64,000 bases of DNA from CAMCQY01 sp044370415 (GCA_044370415.1 JBILVO010000002.1:1-64000), one strand, 5' to 3'. Counted from the stretch's first letter, positions 33,351-43,000 are shown. Numbers and translations are program-made. The notes: generated by a model not told the origin, from the sequence alone.

Positions 33351-33803
33351 CCGGTCGATGCTCGCGAGCAGCCTGTCCATCGCGAACGGCTTGCGGATGT
33401 AGTCGTCCACGCCGAGCATCTCCGCATACGCCTTGTGCCGGCTGCCCTCGTTGGCGGTGATCATGATCACGCGCATGGGCACGGGGCGGCTGCGACGGAG
33501 CTTCTCGAGCACGAGAAAGCCGCTCCGCTTGGGCATCATCATGTCGAGCACGACGAGGTCTGGCTCCTCGGATTCCGCCATGGCGAGGCCCTGATTGCCG
33601 TCGCGGGCGACCAAGATCTCGTAGCCACGCGACTCGAGCACGGCCCGCATCGACTCCACGATCTCGGTGTCGTCGTCCACGAGCAGCACCCGCTTGCCGG
33701 CGCCGCCGGCTGCTGCGGCCCGCGGGGCGGTGCGGGCTGCGGCCTCCCCTGCGGCGGTCTCCCGGGCGGCGGCGGTCTTACGGGCTTTCCTGGGGGCGGG
33801 CAT
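33339..33803 (-). CDS. CheY-like response regulator
   Basis: A 154-residue single-domain response regulator. An Ala/Arg-rich, probably flexible N-terminus of about 36 residues comes first, then the receiver domain: RVLLVDDDTEIV with the acidic Asp cluster, LVVLDMMMPKRSG with the phosphorylated Asp, VIMITANEGS with the switch Thr, and DDYIRKPF with the conserved Lys. There is no DNA-binding or other output domain, so it likely acts by protein contact, as CheY-type proteins do. No sensor kinase is encoded nearby. The gene stands between dnaG and a PAP2 phosphatase gene on the same strand. The ATG at 33803 has no strong ribosome binding site. Confidence 0.9.
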   Translation of the reverse strand: MPAPRKARKTAAARETAAGEAAARTAPRAAAAGGAGKRVLLVDDDTEIVESMRAVLESRGYEILVARDGNQGLAMAESEEPDLVVLDMMMPKRSGFLVLEKLRRSRPVPMRVIMITANEGSRHKAYAEMLGVDDYIRKPFAMDRLLASIDRLLS

Positions 33804-33951
33804 GCGTGAGTCTCGGGGGATTCCGGCGGTCGTGGGCGGCCTCCGGCTCGAGGCTCGCAGGTCACGAGATCATCGCCCGTGCCGCTCATACGCCGCAGGA
33901 TATCACGAATCGAAAGCGACCGGCAAATTCACCGACGATTTTACGCAACGC

Positions 33952-34677
33952 TCATGCAGTCGGTCGCGGCCGATCGGGCGACGCGCCGAGAAACACCGCC
34001 GCACCGGCAAGGCCGAGCGCCGCACCCAGGAGCACGTCGCTTGGGTAGTGCGCCGACGTGGCCACCCGCTGCGCAGCGGCCGCGACCGCCAGCGCGGCGA
34101 AGAGCCAGGCCGCCCGCGGATACTTCCACGACAGCGCCGCAGCCAGGCCGGCCGCCATCGCGGCATGCCCGGATGGAAAGCTGTTGACGTCGCTGTGGCT
34201 GGTGAGCCGCGTCGCGGCCGCGGTGCCGAACGTGGCGATCGCGGAGGCCACGGCCGTGAGGTCGGCCGCTCGCGGCCGCACCCGATCGACGACCGCCTTG
34301 ATGATGTCGACCATAAGACCGCCGGCGATCGCGGCCGCTATCATCCGCCAGCAGTCGCCGCTCGGCCCGAGGCGGCCGAACGCCGCCGTGCGGCCCGTGG
34401 CCGGGTCTCTCGCGGACAGCGAGGGGTCGAGGGCGACGGCGGCCAGCAGGATCACCGCCACACCCATCCCGTGGGCGAACACCTCAGCGAAGTTGAGAAA
34501 CCGCTTCAGTTCGCCCGGGAGGTGGCCGGCCTTGCACCAGCGGGCCACATCGAGGTCGAACGCGAACGCAAGGCTCGAGGCGGCAGCGAGCGCGATCGCC
34601 ATCGTGACGAGCCGGCGGCGCAGGCCGCCCCTACCGGGCGGCGGCCCGCTGGCAGTGGATGAGGATGAGCTGTCCAT
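33952..34677 (-). CDS. PAP2-family membrane phosphatase
   Basis: A 241-residue polytopic protein with the three motifs of type 2 phosphatidic acid phosphatases: KAVVDRVRP (KxxxxxxRP), FPSGHAA (PSGH) and QRVATSAHYPSD (the usual SRxxxxxHxxxD, with Gln in place of Ser). These residues form the phosphate-binding and catalytic site on the extracytoplasmic side of the membrane. Possible substrates are phosphatidic acid, phosphatidylglycerol phosphate or undecaprenyl pyrophosphate. Four to six hydrophobic helices are visible. The ATG at 34677 starts a short Ser-rich leader; an upstream codon at 34731 is possible. It follows yifB by about 110 bases. Confidence 0.88.
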   Translation of the reverse strand: MDSSSSSTASGPPPGRGGLRRRLVTMAIALAAASSLAFAFDLDVARWCKAGHLPGELKRFLNFAEVFAHGMGVAVILLAAVALDPSLSARDPATGRTAAFGRLGPSGDCWRMIAAAIAGGLMVDIIKAVVDRVRPRAADLTAVASAIATFGTAAATRLTSHSDVNSFPSGHAAMAAGLAAALSWKYPRAAWLFAALAVAAAAQRVATSAHYPSDVLLGAALGLAGAAVFLGASPDRPRPTA

Positions 34678-34786
34678 GAAAAAAGTGTCGCAGACGGCTT
34701 CGGCGGCTGTCGAGAGCGGAGGGCCGCTCAAATTGCGGCTCCGCTCGTGGGCACATCCTCTGCCGACGACCGCCGACGCCCGGCGG

Positions 34787-36325
34787 TCACGTCCACAGGC
34801 CGCGGTCGAGCACCCGGTAGTTGATCGCCTCGCTCACATGTGCGCAGCCGATCGACTCGGAGGCGTCGAGGTCGGCGATCGTCCGCGCCACCCGCAGCAC
34901 CTTGTCATGGGCGCGGGCCGAGAGTCCCAGGTCGGAGACCGCCGCCCGCACGAGTTCCGCAGCTGCGGGTTCGAGCGGGCAGAACTCGCGGATCTGCCGG
35001 CTCGTCATTCGGGCGTTGGACCGTACTGACAGGCCGGCGAACCGGTCGGCCTGCCGCAGCCGTGCGGCGAGCACCGCCTCGCGGATCTGGCTGCTCGATG
35101 TGCCGGCGCGGGAGGCGGAGAGCTCGCGGAACGGAACGGCAGGCACTTCGAGGTGGATGTCGATCCGGTCGAGAAGCGGCCCGGAGATCTTGCCCATGTA
35201 GCGTTCGACCTGCGGCGTCGTGCACTGGCAGTCGCGTCGCGGATCGCCCCGGTAGCCGCAGGGGCAGGGGTTGAGCGCCGCCACGAGCATGAAGTCGGCG
35301 GGAAACCGCGTGCTCCCCTTCGCGCGGCTGATCGAGACGAATCCGTCTTCGAGCGGCTGCCTCAGCACCTCGAGCGTGCGGCGGTTGAACTCCGGCAGCT
35401 CGTCGAGGAAGAGGACGCCGTTGTGGGCGAGACTGATCTCGCCCGGCATCGGCACCGACCGCCCGCCGATGAGGCCGGCCTCGCTGATCGTGTGGTGCGG
35501 TGCGCGGAAGGGCCGGGTGGCCACGAGCGGCTGGCCCGTCGAGAGCAGGCCCAGCGCGCTGTAGATCCGCGTGGTCTCGATCGACTCGGCTGCCGACAGC
35601 TGCGGCAGGATCGTGGGGATCCTCTTCGCCAGCATCGTCTTGCCGCCGCCTGGCGGCCCAAGCATGACGCAGTTGTGACCGCCAGCCGCGGCGACGCAGA
35701 GGGCCCGCTTGGCGGCCTCCTGGCCACGGACGTCGGCGAAGTCGACGTCGTAGGCGGCGAACCGGTCGAACCACTCGGTCACGCGGGGCGGTGAGCGGGG
35801 GATGTCGAGCTCGCCGGCGAAAAATCGCACCGCCTCGTGCAGAGAATCGACGGGTATCACCTCGATCTCCTCGACGACGGCGGCCTCGGTCGCGTTGGCC
35901 GTCGGCACGACGAGGCCGCGCAGCTTTCGCCCGCGCGCCACGGAGATCGCCGCCGAGAGCGCGCCGCGGGTGGGCCGCGTCGAGCCCTCGAGCGAGAGTT
36001 CACCGACGACCGCGTAGTCTTCGAACCGCTGCGCGGAAAACTGCCCGCTGCCGGCGAGGATGCCCAGCGTGATCGGCAGGTCGAATGTTGCCGCCTGCTT
36101 CGGCATCTCGGCCGGAGCGAGGTTTATCACGATCCGGTCGTTGGGCCGGTTGAAGCCGGAGTTGACCATCGCGCGGGCGACGCGGTGGGTGCTCTCGCGG
36201 ATCGCGGGGTCGGGCAGGCCGACGAGCACGGTCGAGGGGAGGGCGCCGGTCGAGACGTCGACCTCCACGTCCACCGGTACCGCGTCGATGCCCAGGAGCG
36301 AAAACGTCTGCAGGCGGGCAAGCAT
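34787..36325 (-). CDS. yifB: YifB/ComM-type magnesium chelatase-like AAA+ ATPase
   Basis: A 512-residue protein of the YifB/ComM family. ComM is a hexameric helicase that widens strand exchange during natural transformation in proteobacteria. The N-terminal Lon-like domain is present (LPSTVLVGLPDPAIRESTHRV), followed by the AAA+ module with Walker A (LGPPGGGKTMLAKR) and Walker B (GVLFLDELPEF). The NPCPCGYRGD and CQC segment may bind zinc. The C-terminal Mg-chelatase lid is present (RARAHDKVLRVARTIADL). The start at 36325 has GGGAGA nine bases upstream and begins right at the conserved MLARLQTFSLLGID. A strong promoter sits about 75 bases upstream. Confidence 0.93.
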   Translation of the reverse strand: MLARLQTFSLLGIDAVPVDVEVDVSTGALPSTVLVGLPDPAIRESTHRVARAMVNSGFNRPNDRIVINLAPAEMPKQAATFDLPITLGILAGSGQFSAQRFEDYAVVGELSLEGSTRPTRGALSAAISVARGRKLRGLVVPTANATEAAVVEEIEVIPVDSLHEAVRFFAGELDIPRSPPRVTEWFDRFAAYDVDFADVRGQEAAKRALCVAAAGGHNCVMLGPPGGGKTMLAKRIPTILPQLSAAESIETTRIYSALGLLSTGQPLVATRPFRAPHHTISEAGLIGGRSVPMPGEISLAHNGVLFLDELPEFNRRTLEVLRQPLEDGFVSISRAKGSTRFPADFMLVAALNPCPCGYRGDPRRDCQCTTPQVERYMGKISGPLLDRIDIHLEVPAVPFRELSASRAGTSSSQIREAVLAARLRQADRFAGLSVRSNARMTSRQIREFCPLEPAAAELVRAAVSDLGLSARAHDKVLRVARTIADLDASESIGCAHVSEAINYRVLDRGLWT

Positions 36326-36398
36326 GGCGAAGGGTCTCCCGTGCGCGATTGGCTTTCCTGACGCCGGCCGCGGCATGCCGGAAGCCGCGCGTGCCATT

Positions 36399-36427
36399 AC
36401 TGTACGTGCGTATAGTTGCTGTGTCAA
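36399..36427 (-). promoter_or_regulatory. Sigma-70-type promoter for yifB
   Basis: On the minus strand, TTGACA (36427-36422) is a perfect -35 box and TACAGT (36404-36399) a four-of-six -10 box, with exactly 17 bases between them. It is the best promoter seen in the window and lies about 75 bases before the yifB start. Confidence 0.65.
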
Positions 36428-36597
36428 TGGTCGGCGATCGCTGCCGTGAGGCCGAGCAGCTCAGCTCGCGGCGGAGGCATTCGCCGATGCCGACGCCATC
36501 CGCCTGAAAAATCTTCGCCAGCCGGAGCGCGGGACGAACGGTGGAGAGGCAGTTGGACCGCGAGCGGACGACGCCCCGCCTCGAGGGTTGTGGTGCG

Positions 36598-36623
36598 GGC
36601 GGTCAGGCAACCGCCTGACCGCC
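36598..36623. other. Perfect 10-bp inverted repeat
   Basis: GGCGGTCAGG (36598-36607) and CCTGACCGCC (36614-36623) pair perfectly around a six-base loop. No T-run follows on either strand. It lies about 75 bases upstream of the small candidate gene, so it may be an operator, an RNA hairpin or a small element. Confidence 0.6.
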
Positions 36624-36700
36624 GCTTCCGCCAAGCCCGCAGGCCGGCGGCAAAGCCGAACTGCTGTTCGACGAGGGCGAGCCCGCCAAGGAGGAGTGCC

Positions 36701-36811
36701 ATGGCACTGCCGCCGGAGGCATGGGAAGGCTTCGTCGCGGTCCACGTGGTTGTCGCTGTGGCTGTCTTCATGGATTTCATGGCCGTGTCCGCGACCGCTC
36801 TCCGGCGATAA
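36701..36811 (+). CDS. Candidate small membrane protein, 36 residues
   Basis: A short open frame preceded by a very strong ribosome binding site, AAGGAGG at 36688-36694, six bases before the ATG. The product starts MALPPEAWEGF and contains one hydrophobic segment, FVAVHVVVAVAVFMDFMAV, long enough for a single membrane helix, then a basic end (ATALRR). I recognise no family. The strong site and the helix suggest a real small gene rather than chance, but its size makes this uncertain. It could also be a leader peptide, but no gene follows directly downstream. Confidence 0.35.
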   Translation: MALPPEAWEGFVAVHVVVAVAVFMDFMAVSATALRR

Positions 36812-36970
36812 CGTGGCAATCTATCCCTCGGACCTGCACTCCCCTCGAAGTTTTACTCCGCGCACCGTGGCAGCCGTGGTCGCGGCGTGCTTGACGGGTT
36901 TCGCGAGGCAGGGCTAGAGTTCGCGCACCGGGCAGATGGCCTGCGAGACGTGAGACTCCAGAGCGACACA

Positions 36971-37075
36971 GAGTTCTAGAGCACAGAGTTCCGGGGTTCA
37001 GAGTTCCGGTGTTCAGAGTTCCGGGGCAGCGAGTTCAAGAGCAGAGAGATCAAGGCCAGCGAGTTCCAGGACAGA
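36971..37075. repeat. Seven tandem 15-bp units with a GAGTTC core
   Basis: GAGTTC begins at 36971, 36986, 37001, 37016, 37031 and 37061, and GAGATC at 37046, giving an exact 15-bp period over seven units. The units are of the form GAGTTCCGGGGTTCA with variation between the cores. The array lies just upstream of the PQQ-type gene. Confidence 0.9.
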
Positions 37076-37078
37076 GGC

Positions 37079-37108
37079 TTGATCTGGCAGCGGCTGCGGC
37101 ACGATAAG
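37079..37108 (+). promoter_or_regulatory. Weak promoter candidate for the PQQ-type gene
   Basis: TTGATC (37079-37084) and GATAAG (37103-37108) are 18 bases apart, each matching the consensus at four of six positions, about 60 bases upstream of the GTG start. It directly follows the tandem array. Confidence 0.3.
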
Positions 37109-37168
37109 GTCGAGTCCCTGTCGTTTCTGAGCACCACCACGCCGGCAGTCCCAGGGGAGTTCACCGTC

Positions 37169-38575
37169 GTGCGATTCCTGCTCCAGTCAGTGGCGTGGGC
37201 GGCGTCGTGTGTGGTGGTATGGGCGGCGGTCGCGGACCCGACGCCGGCGGCCGAGGTGCCCAGCCTGTGGCAGCGGACGGCCGGCGTCGACTGGCCCTGC
37301 TTCCTGGGGCCGGCGGGGGATGGCACGAGTCCTGAAACCGGCTTCTTCACCGACAGCGGGCTGCGCGGGGCGAAGATCCTCTGGCAGCGGCCGCTCGACT
37401 CTGGCTACGCCATGCCGTCGATCAGCCGCGGCCGGCTGTTCCAGTTCTCGGCCCGCGGCCGGCTCAATCGGCTCGAGTGCATGCGGGCCGAGACCGGCGA
37501 GCCGCTCTGGTCGTTCGAGTATCCCACCGACTACGAGGATCTCTACGGCTACGGCAACGGGCCGCGGTGCTGCCCGGTGATCGACGACGATCGCGTCTAC
37601 ATCTTCGGCGCCGAGGGGATGCTCCACTGCCTGAGGACCGTCGACGGCACGGTCGTCTGGAAGCTCGACACCACGGCCCGCTTCGGCGTCATCCAGAACT
37701 TCTTCGGCGTCGGTAGCACGCCCGTCATCGAGGGCGACCTGCTGATCGCCAGCATCGGCGGCTCGCCCGCCGCGAGCAAGGATGTGCCACCCGGCCGGCT
37801 CGACCGCGTCAAGGGAGCCGATTCGGGCGTGGTCGCCTTCGACAAGCGCACCGGCGAGGTGCGGTATCAGTTCAGCGACGAACTGGCCAGCTATGCGAGC
37901 CCGATGCTCGCCACCATCGCCGGCCGCCGATGGGGTTTCATGTTCGCCCGCGGCGGCCTGATCGGCTTCGAGCCGGCCACCGGACGGCAGGACTTTCACT
38001 TTCCGTGGCGGGCCACGATCCTCGAGAGCGTCAACGCCAGCAATCCCGTCGTCGTCGGGGACGAGGTGCTCATCAGCGAGACCTACGGGCCGGGGGCGGC
38101 GCTCCTGCGGGTGAAGCCCGGCGGGAGCGAGGTCGTGTGGAGCGACGACCCCAAGCAGCGGCGCAAGATCCTGCAGACGCACTGGAGCACGCCGATCCAT
38201 CACCGCGGCCACGTCTATGCCTGCAGCGGCCGGCACACGGAGGGGGCGGAGCTGCGGTGCATCGACTGGAAGACCGGCGACCTGAAGTGGTCGCAGCCCG
38301 GCCTCGGCCGCACGAGCCTGCTCCTGGTCGACGGCCACTTCTTCTGCCTGACCGAGGCGGGGGGCTTGTTCGTCTTCCGCGCGAACCCCGACGCCTATCA
38401 GTCGGTCGGCGAGATCCCGCTGGAGGCCGAGCAGGCGGGCGGGCCCGACGGCCGCCGCGGACTGCTCCGCTATCCCGCCTGGGCGGCGCCGATCCTGTCG
38501 CACGGCCTGCTTTTCGTCCGCGGCGCCGATCGGCTCGTCTGTGTGGAGCTCGCGCGGGCCCCGGATGGCCGCTAG
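37169..38575 (+). CDS. Secreted PQQ-like beta-propeller protein
   Basis: A 468-residue protein with a signal peptide (VRFLLQSVAWAASCVVVWAAVA, start as Met) and a series of PQQ-type propeller blades. Repeats with the tryptophan-docking pattern are visible: GRLNRLECMRAETGEPLWSFE, EGMLHCLRTVDGTVVWKLD, SGVVAFDKRTGEVRYQF, ELRCIDWKTGDLKWSQ. In related proteins such blades form an eight-bladed propeller used in protein binding or, with PQQ, in dehydrogenation; the PQQ-binding residues cannot be judged. Typical of planctomycete secreted proteins. The GTG at 37169 is preferred because AGGGGAG lies nine bases before it and the hydrophobic signal starts here. Confidence 0.82.
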   Translation: MRFLLQSVAWAASCVVVWAAVADPTPAAEVPSLWQRTAGVDWPCFLGPAGDGTSPETGFFTDSGLRGAKILWQRPLDSGYAMPSISRGRLFQFSARGRLNRLECMRAETGEPLWSFEYPTDYEDLYGYGNGPRCCPVIDDDRVYIFGAEGMLHCLRTVDGTVVWKLDTTARFGVIQNFFGVGSTPVIEGDLLIASIGGSPAASKDVPPGRLDRVKGADSGVVAFDKRTGEVRYQFSDELASYASPMLATIAGRRWGFMFARGGLIGFEPATGRQDFHFPWRATILESVNASNPVVVGDEVLISETYGPGAALLRVKPGGSEVVWSDDPKQRRKILQTHWSTPIHHRGHVYACSGRHTEGAELRCIDWKTGDLKWSQPGLGRTSLLLVDGHFFCLTEAGGLFVFRANPDAYQSVGEIPLEAEQAGGPDGRRGLLRYPAWAAPILSHGLLFVRGADRLVCVELARAPDGR

Positions 38576-38641
38576 GGCGCACTTGATCTCGCTTGAGCGA
38601 CGACCCGGTGAAGTGGGAAAACGGCAAGCCGGGATCGGCGG

Positions 38642-38692
38642 AAGCTCGACGAGCTTGGAGGATTTCGCATGTCCAAGACGCATGCAGCGTAA
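38642..38692 (+). pseudogene. Possible remnant of an IS3-type orfA start
   Basis: A near-palindrome AAGCTCGACGAGCTT (38642-38656) is followed by GGAGG (38657-38661) and, seven bases on, ATG at 38669 opening an eight-codon frame, MSKTHAA then stop. The strong ribosome binding site and the MSKTHAA start recall the beginning of orfA of IS3-family transposases, which I know only from memory. The stop after seven residues and the absence of any further transposase sequence suggest a left-over end. It could instead be a leader peptide for the membrane protein gene that follows 120 bases later. Confidence 0.25.
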
Positions 38693-38814
38693 GAGACGGT
38701 CGCGCGAAATCATCCCGCGAGGAGACTTCTGCCGGCCCGGCGGCGATCGCTCCCTGCCGGAACGCCCCACATAACTTGAATGCACTCGACGCCAGCCGCG
38801 TGGTTCGTGAACCC

Positions 38815-39984
38815 ATGACGATCTTCGCGACCGAGGAAAAGCGGCTGACGGTCGCCGTGCGGCTGCTCGCGGCGGCGTTTCTGCTCTGCCTCGGCCTGTC
38901 GTGGAAGCTCTGGATCTCGAGCCGGCTCTATCCGCTCGTGCCGCTCTTCGGCCTCCTGCCGCCGCTGCCCTCGCCGTTCGACCATCTCGCGCTGGCCGCG
39001 GTCGTCGGCCTGCTGGCGGGCATCGTCGTGTGGCCCCGCGCCACGCCGCTCATTGTCGCGGTCGTGGTCATGCTCTCCGCACTCTTCGCGCAGGACCAGA
39101 GCCGACTCTGGCCGTCGTTCTACGAGTTTTTCATCCTCTTCCTGCTGTTGCTCTCCTGGCGACCCGACGGCGGCGAGGGGGAGTCGCAGCGGCTGCTCGC
39201 GGGAATGCGGTTCGTCGTGGCTGCCGTCTATTTCTGGGGGGGCATCCAGAAGCTCACGCCGCACTTCTTCCACGAGGAGTTTCCCTGGTTCATCCAGCCG
39301 CTCACCGACCTCGTGCCGGTGGCTGCGCCATGCGTGCCGGCGCTGGCGGTGGCGGCCGCGATCGGCGAGGTGATGATCGGCGTCGGGCTGCTCACGCGGC
39401 GGTGTCGGGCGTTCGCCCTCGGCGAGGCGCTCGTGATGCACGCGATCATCTTCGTGTGCATCGGGCCGATCCGGGGCAACTGGAACGACGCCGCGTGGAT
39501 GTGGAGCCTGGCGACGGCGGCGTTCGCATGCGTGCTCTTTTACGACGCGCCGCCATTTTCGTTCCAAACGATGTTCGCAGCGCCATGGCGGTGCAGCCTG
39601 CCGCAGATGCTGGCCGTGGCGCTCGTCGGCATCGCCCCGGTGCTCAACAACGTGAACCGCTGGGACTCGGCGATGTCGTTCAACGTCTACACGGGCAACG
39701 TCACCACGGCCGCGATCGTCCTGCCCGCCGACGCGGTGGGGCGGCTGCCGCCCGAGGTAGCCGCGCACGCGACGCTGCAGGGCGCGGGGGCGCTGCTCGA
39801 CGTGAACGCCTGGGCAAGGCAGGAATTCAACGGCGGCGCCTATCCTGAAGCGCGGATCTTCCGGGCCGTCTTCCGCATGATCTGCGGGCTGGTGCCGGAT
39901 CGGTCGCTGCGGCTCGTGATCATCGAGAAGGCGAGCTGGTCTGCCCCGAAGACGCAGCGGATGGAGGCCTGCGGCGAACTGTGA
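38815..39984 (+). CDS. Polytopic membrane protein, DoxX/HTTM-like
   Basis: A 389-residue protein with seven or more hydrophobic helices (for example VAVRLLAAAFLLCLGLSWKLW, PLIVAVVVMLSALFA, FFILFLLLLSW, AAAIGEVMIGVGLLTRRCRAFALGEALVMHAIIFVCI). The segment VAAVYFWGGIQKLTPHFF and the later GEVMIGVGLL resemble DoxX/MauE and HTTM-type proteins (vitamin K-dependent carboxylase-like). After the helices comes a soluble region of about 110 residues with NVNRWDSAMSFNVYTGNVTTAAIVLP. No function can be given. The ATG at 38815 was chosen because it starts a short amphipathic leader right before the first helix. Confidence 0.65.
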   Translation: MTIFATEEKRLTVAVRLLAAAFLLCLGLSWKLWISSRLYPLVPLFGLLPPLPSPFDHLALAAVVGLLAGIVVWPRATPLIVAVVVMLSALFAQDQSRLWPSFYEFFILFLLLLSWRPDGGEGESQRLLAGMRFVVAAVYFWGGIQKLTPHFFHEEFPWFIQPLTDLVPVAAPCVPALAVAAAIGEVMIGVGLLTRRCRAFALGEALVMHAIIFVCIGPIRGNWNDAAWMWSLATAAFACVLFYDAPPFSFQTMFAAPWRCSLPQMLAVALVGIAPVLNNVNRWDSAMSFNVYTGNVTTAAIVLPADAVGRLPPEVAAHATLQGAGALLDVNAWARQEFNGGAYPEARIFRAVFRMICGLVPDRSLRLVIIEKASWSAPKTQRMEACGEL

Positions 39985-40042
39985 CCCGTGCGGACAGTAA
40001 CGCGGCGGAGCGGGCGTCGCCCTGCCGATGCCATGAACTGGG

Positions 40043-43000
40043 TCAGAAACCGGCGAAGGCCCGGGCCACGGTCGTCGCAACGCCGACGCTCTGCCCGTTC
40101 CCCCAGGAGATCGTGGAGGCCATGGCCATGGCGGCGTTGTTGGCGACGGCCCGGATGCCGTTCGGCTGGATCTGGAGCGAGTAGATGCCCGTCGACGCGG
40201 TGCGGGCTGCGGGGAGCGTCAGCGTCCAGGTGGCCCCGCTGCCGGCGAGCGTCGCCCCGGTCAGGGACGCCGCGCGGCCGTTGAGCAGGAGGCGGAAGGA
40301 CATGAGAGTCACGCCGGTGACCGGAGTGTTGAACGTGATCGGGATCGACAGCACCGTGGCGTTCCTGTCGAAGACGCGGGTGGGGTCGGAACTGAACCCC
40401 GTCTCCGTCGTCGAGGCGGAGATCCCTGCCGAGATGACGATGCTGCTGAGAGTTGCCAGGCGGTCGGACAGGGGCGGCAACGACTGGGATGTCATCTTGT
40501 TGCCGGCCACGTCGACGACCGGCGTGGCTGGGATCAACTGGTAGGAGACGATGTCGAGGTCCGTGGACATCTCGCCGGGGCTGACCGTGTAGGTGCCGGA
40601 GAGCAGGGTTCCCTCACTCAGGGCGGTGAGCGTGACGAACCCGCCGGTGCCGAGCTTCGCCTTGATCGCGCCACCCGCCTGTACCGGCTCGGCGAGCGTC
40701 GCCTCCACCACGACGGTTGCGCCGATGCCATACACGCCGTCGGCCGTCGGAGAACTCAGCCGCGTCACCACGGGGAGAACCCGGTCGAGCGTGAATGCGA
40801 CCGCGGCAGCCGCCTCGCTCTGGTTGCCGGACGGATCCGTCTGGCTGGCGGAAACGGCGACGAGTCCGTCGCCGAGGGTCGCGAGGTCGGCGGTACTCAG
40901 CACGACCGCCTGTGCAGTGCCTTTCCCGGTGAGGGTCTTGGTGACACTGGCGGCGCCGCGGGTGAATCGCACGACGATCGTCGCGAGGCTTTCGCCGGTG
41001 ACGGTGACGACGCCCGTGTTCTGCGTGGCTTCCGCGGCAGTGGCCCCGTTGGCGATGCCGGAGCCGATCGCCAGGACGGGCGCAGTCGGCACGCCCGTGT
41101 CGAGCGTGAACCGAGCCGCGGTGGCGGACGGGCTCAGATTGCCGGCCACATCGGTCTGGACGGCCGAGACGACGACGGGGCCGTCGCCGAGGCTGGCGAG
41201 GTCGCCGACAGCGAGGACCACCGCCTGCTCGGAGCCGGTTCCGACGAGGGTTTTGGTGACCGTGTTGGTTGCGCGCGTGAAGGTGACCGCTATCGAGGCG
41301 AGGCTCTCACCCTTGACGGTGACCGCGCCGGAAGCCTGCGTGGCCTCCGCGGCGGTGGCGCCGCTCGCGATGCCCGCGCCGAGCGTGAGCGTCGGGGTGG
41401 CGGGCGCAGTGGTGTCGAGCGTGAACGGGAGCTGGGGGCCGGACGGGCTCTGATACCCCACGAGATCGGTCTGGCGGGCCGAGACTGTCACGACGCCATT
41501 GCCGAGTGTGGCGGCGTCTTTAGAGGAGAGGGCAACCTGCTGCGCCGCGCCCGTGCCTGTGAGCGTCTTGGTCACCGTGGCGGTGCCACGGGAGAAGGTG
41601 ACGACGATCACGGCGCGGGGCTCCCCGCTGACGACGACGACGCCGGCGGGCTGCTTGGACTCGGCGGCGCTGGCGCCGTTGGCGACGCCGTCGCCGAGCA
41701 TCAGGTTGGGCGCCGCCGGAGCGGTGGTGTCGAGCACAAACTGGACCTGATTGCCCGCCGGGCCCGGATTGCCGGCGCGGTCCGCCAGGACGGCGGAAAC
41801 TGTCACCAATCCGTCGCCGAGCGCCGTCAGATGCTCGGGTGTGAGCAACACCGCCTGGGAAGCGCCGGTGCCGGTGAGGCTTTTGGTGACGGACCGCGGG
41901 CCGTTGACGAAGGTGACCGTGATCGCCGCGAGGCTCTCGCCCTTCACGGTGACGACTCCCGAGGCCTGGGTGGCCTCGGAGGCGGTGGCGCCGTTGGCGA
42001 TGCCCGTGCCAAGCGTCACGACTGGCGCTGACGGCGGCGCCGTGTCGAGCGTGAACTGCATCTGGCTGGCCGCCGTGGTCTGGTTGCCGGAGGGATCCGT
42101 CTGGGTGGCCGAGACGGTGACGAGCCCGTTGCCAAGCGCGGCCACCTCTCCGCCGGTGAGAACGACCGGCTGTGCCGCGCCGGTTCCCGTCAGCGTCTTG
42201 GTCAGCGATCCGCTGCCGCGGGTGAACCTGACCAGGATCGAGGCGAGGCTCTCGCCGGCGACGGTGACGACCCCGGAGGCCTGGGTGGCCTCCGCGAGGG
42301 TGACGCCGCCCGCGGGGGCCAGGCCCACGCCGTCACCCGGAGTCAGCGAGGGCGTTGCGGGAACGACCGTGTCGAGCGTGAACGTGGTCAGGGTGGGCTG
42401 GCTCTGGTTGCGGGCAGCGTCCATTTGGATTGCGGAGACGGTGACGACCCCGTCGCCAAGCGTCGTGAGATCACCGGCGGCGAGGACGACCGCCTGCGGG
42501 CCGCCCTTTCCCGTGAGAGTCTTGGTGACCGTATTGGATTCCCGCGTGAAACTGACGACGATCGAGGCGAGGCGCTCACCGGCGACGGTGACAACCCCGG
42601 AGGCCTGTGTGGCCTCGGCGGCGGTGACGCCGTTCGCGACGCCGGCGTTGAGCGTCAGCAGCGGGGCCGACGGAACCGCCGCGTCGAGCGTGAACTGGAA
42701 CTGGCCGCTGGTCGCGCCGGGGTTGCCGGCCGGGTCGGTCTGCCGGGCAGTGACGGTCACCCGACCGTCGCCAAGTTGGGCGATCTCGCCGGGGGTGAGC
42801 ACGACGCCCTGCGCCGCACCGGAGGCGGTGAGCGTCTTGCCGACGGTTCCGAACGGCCCGACGAACTGCACCGCGATCGTGCCGGCGGCCTCTCCCGTCA
42901 CCAGCACGACGCCGCCGCCCTGTCCGGCCTGACTGCCGTTGACGAGGCTGCCGATGCCCGATCCGGCGACGACCGCCGGGGCGGCCGGCGCGACTGAGTC

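Larger units (their letters stand above)
36428..37168. other. Divergent intergenic region between yifB and the PQQ-type gene
   Basis: This stretch of about 740 bases holds one candidate small gene (36701-36811), a perfect hairpin (36598-36623), a 15-bp tandem array (36971-37075) and a weak promoter (37079-37108). Open frames on the minus strand here (up to about 130 codons) have no ribosome binding site or recognisable domain, and I do not call them. The rest shows nothing I can assign. Confidence 0.6.

Noticed and set aside
36424..36819. An open frame of 131 codons on the minus strand upstream of yifB
   Set aside because: It covers the strong yifB promoter, has no ribosome binding site or domain, and overlaps the better-supported small plus-strand gene.
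36971..37075. Periodic repeats considered as a CRISPR array
   Set aside because: Units are 15 bp with no spacers of CRISPR size and no cas genes nearby.
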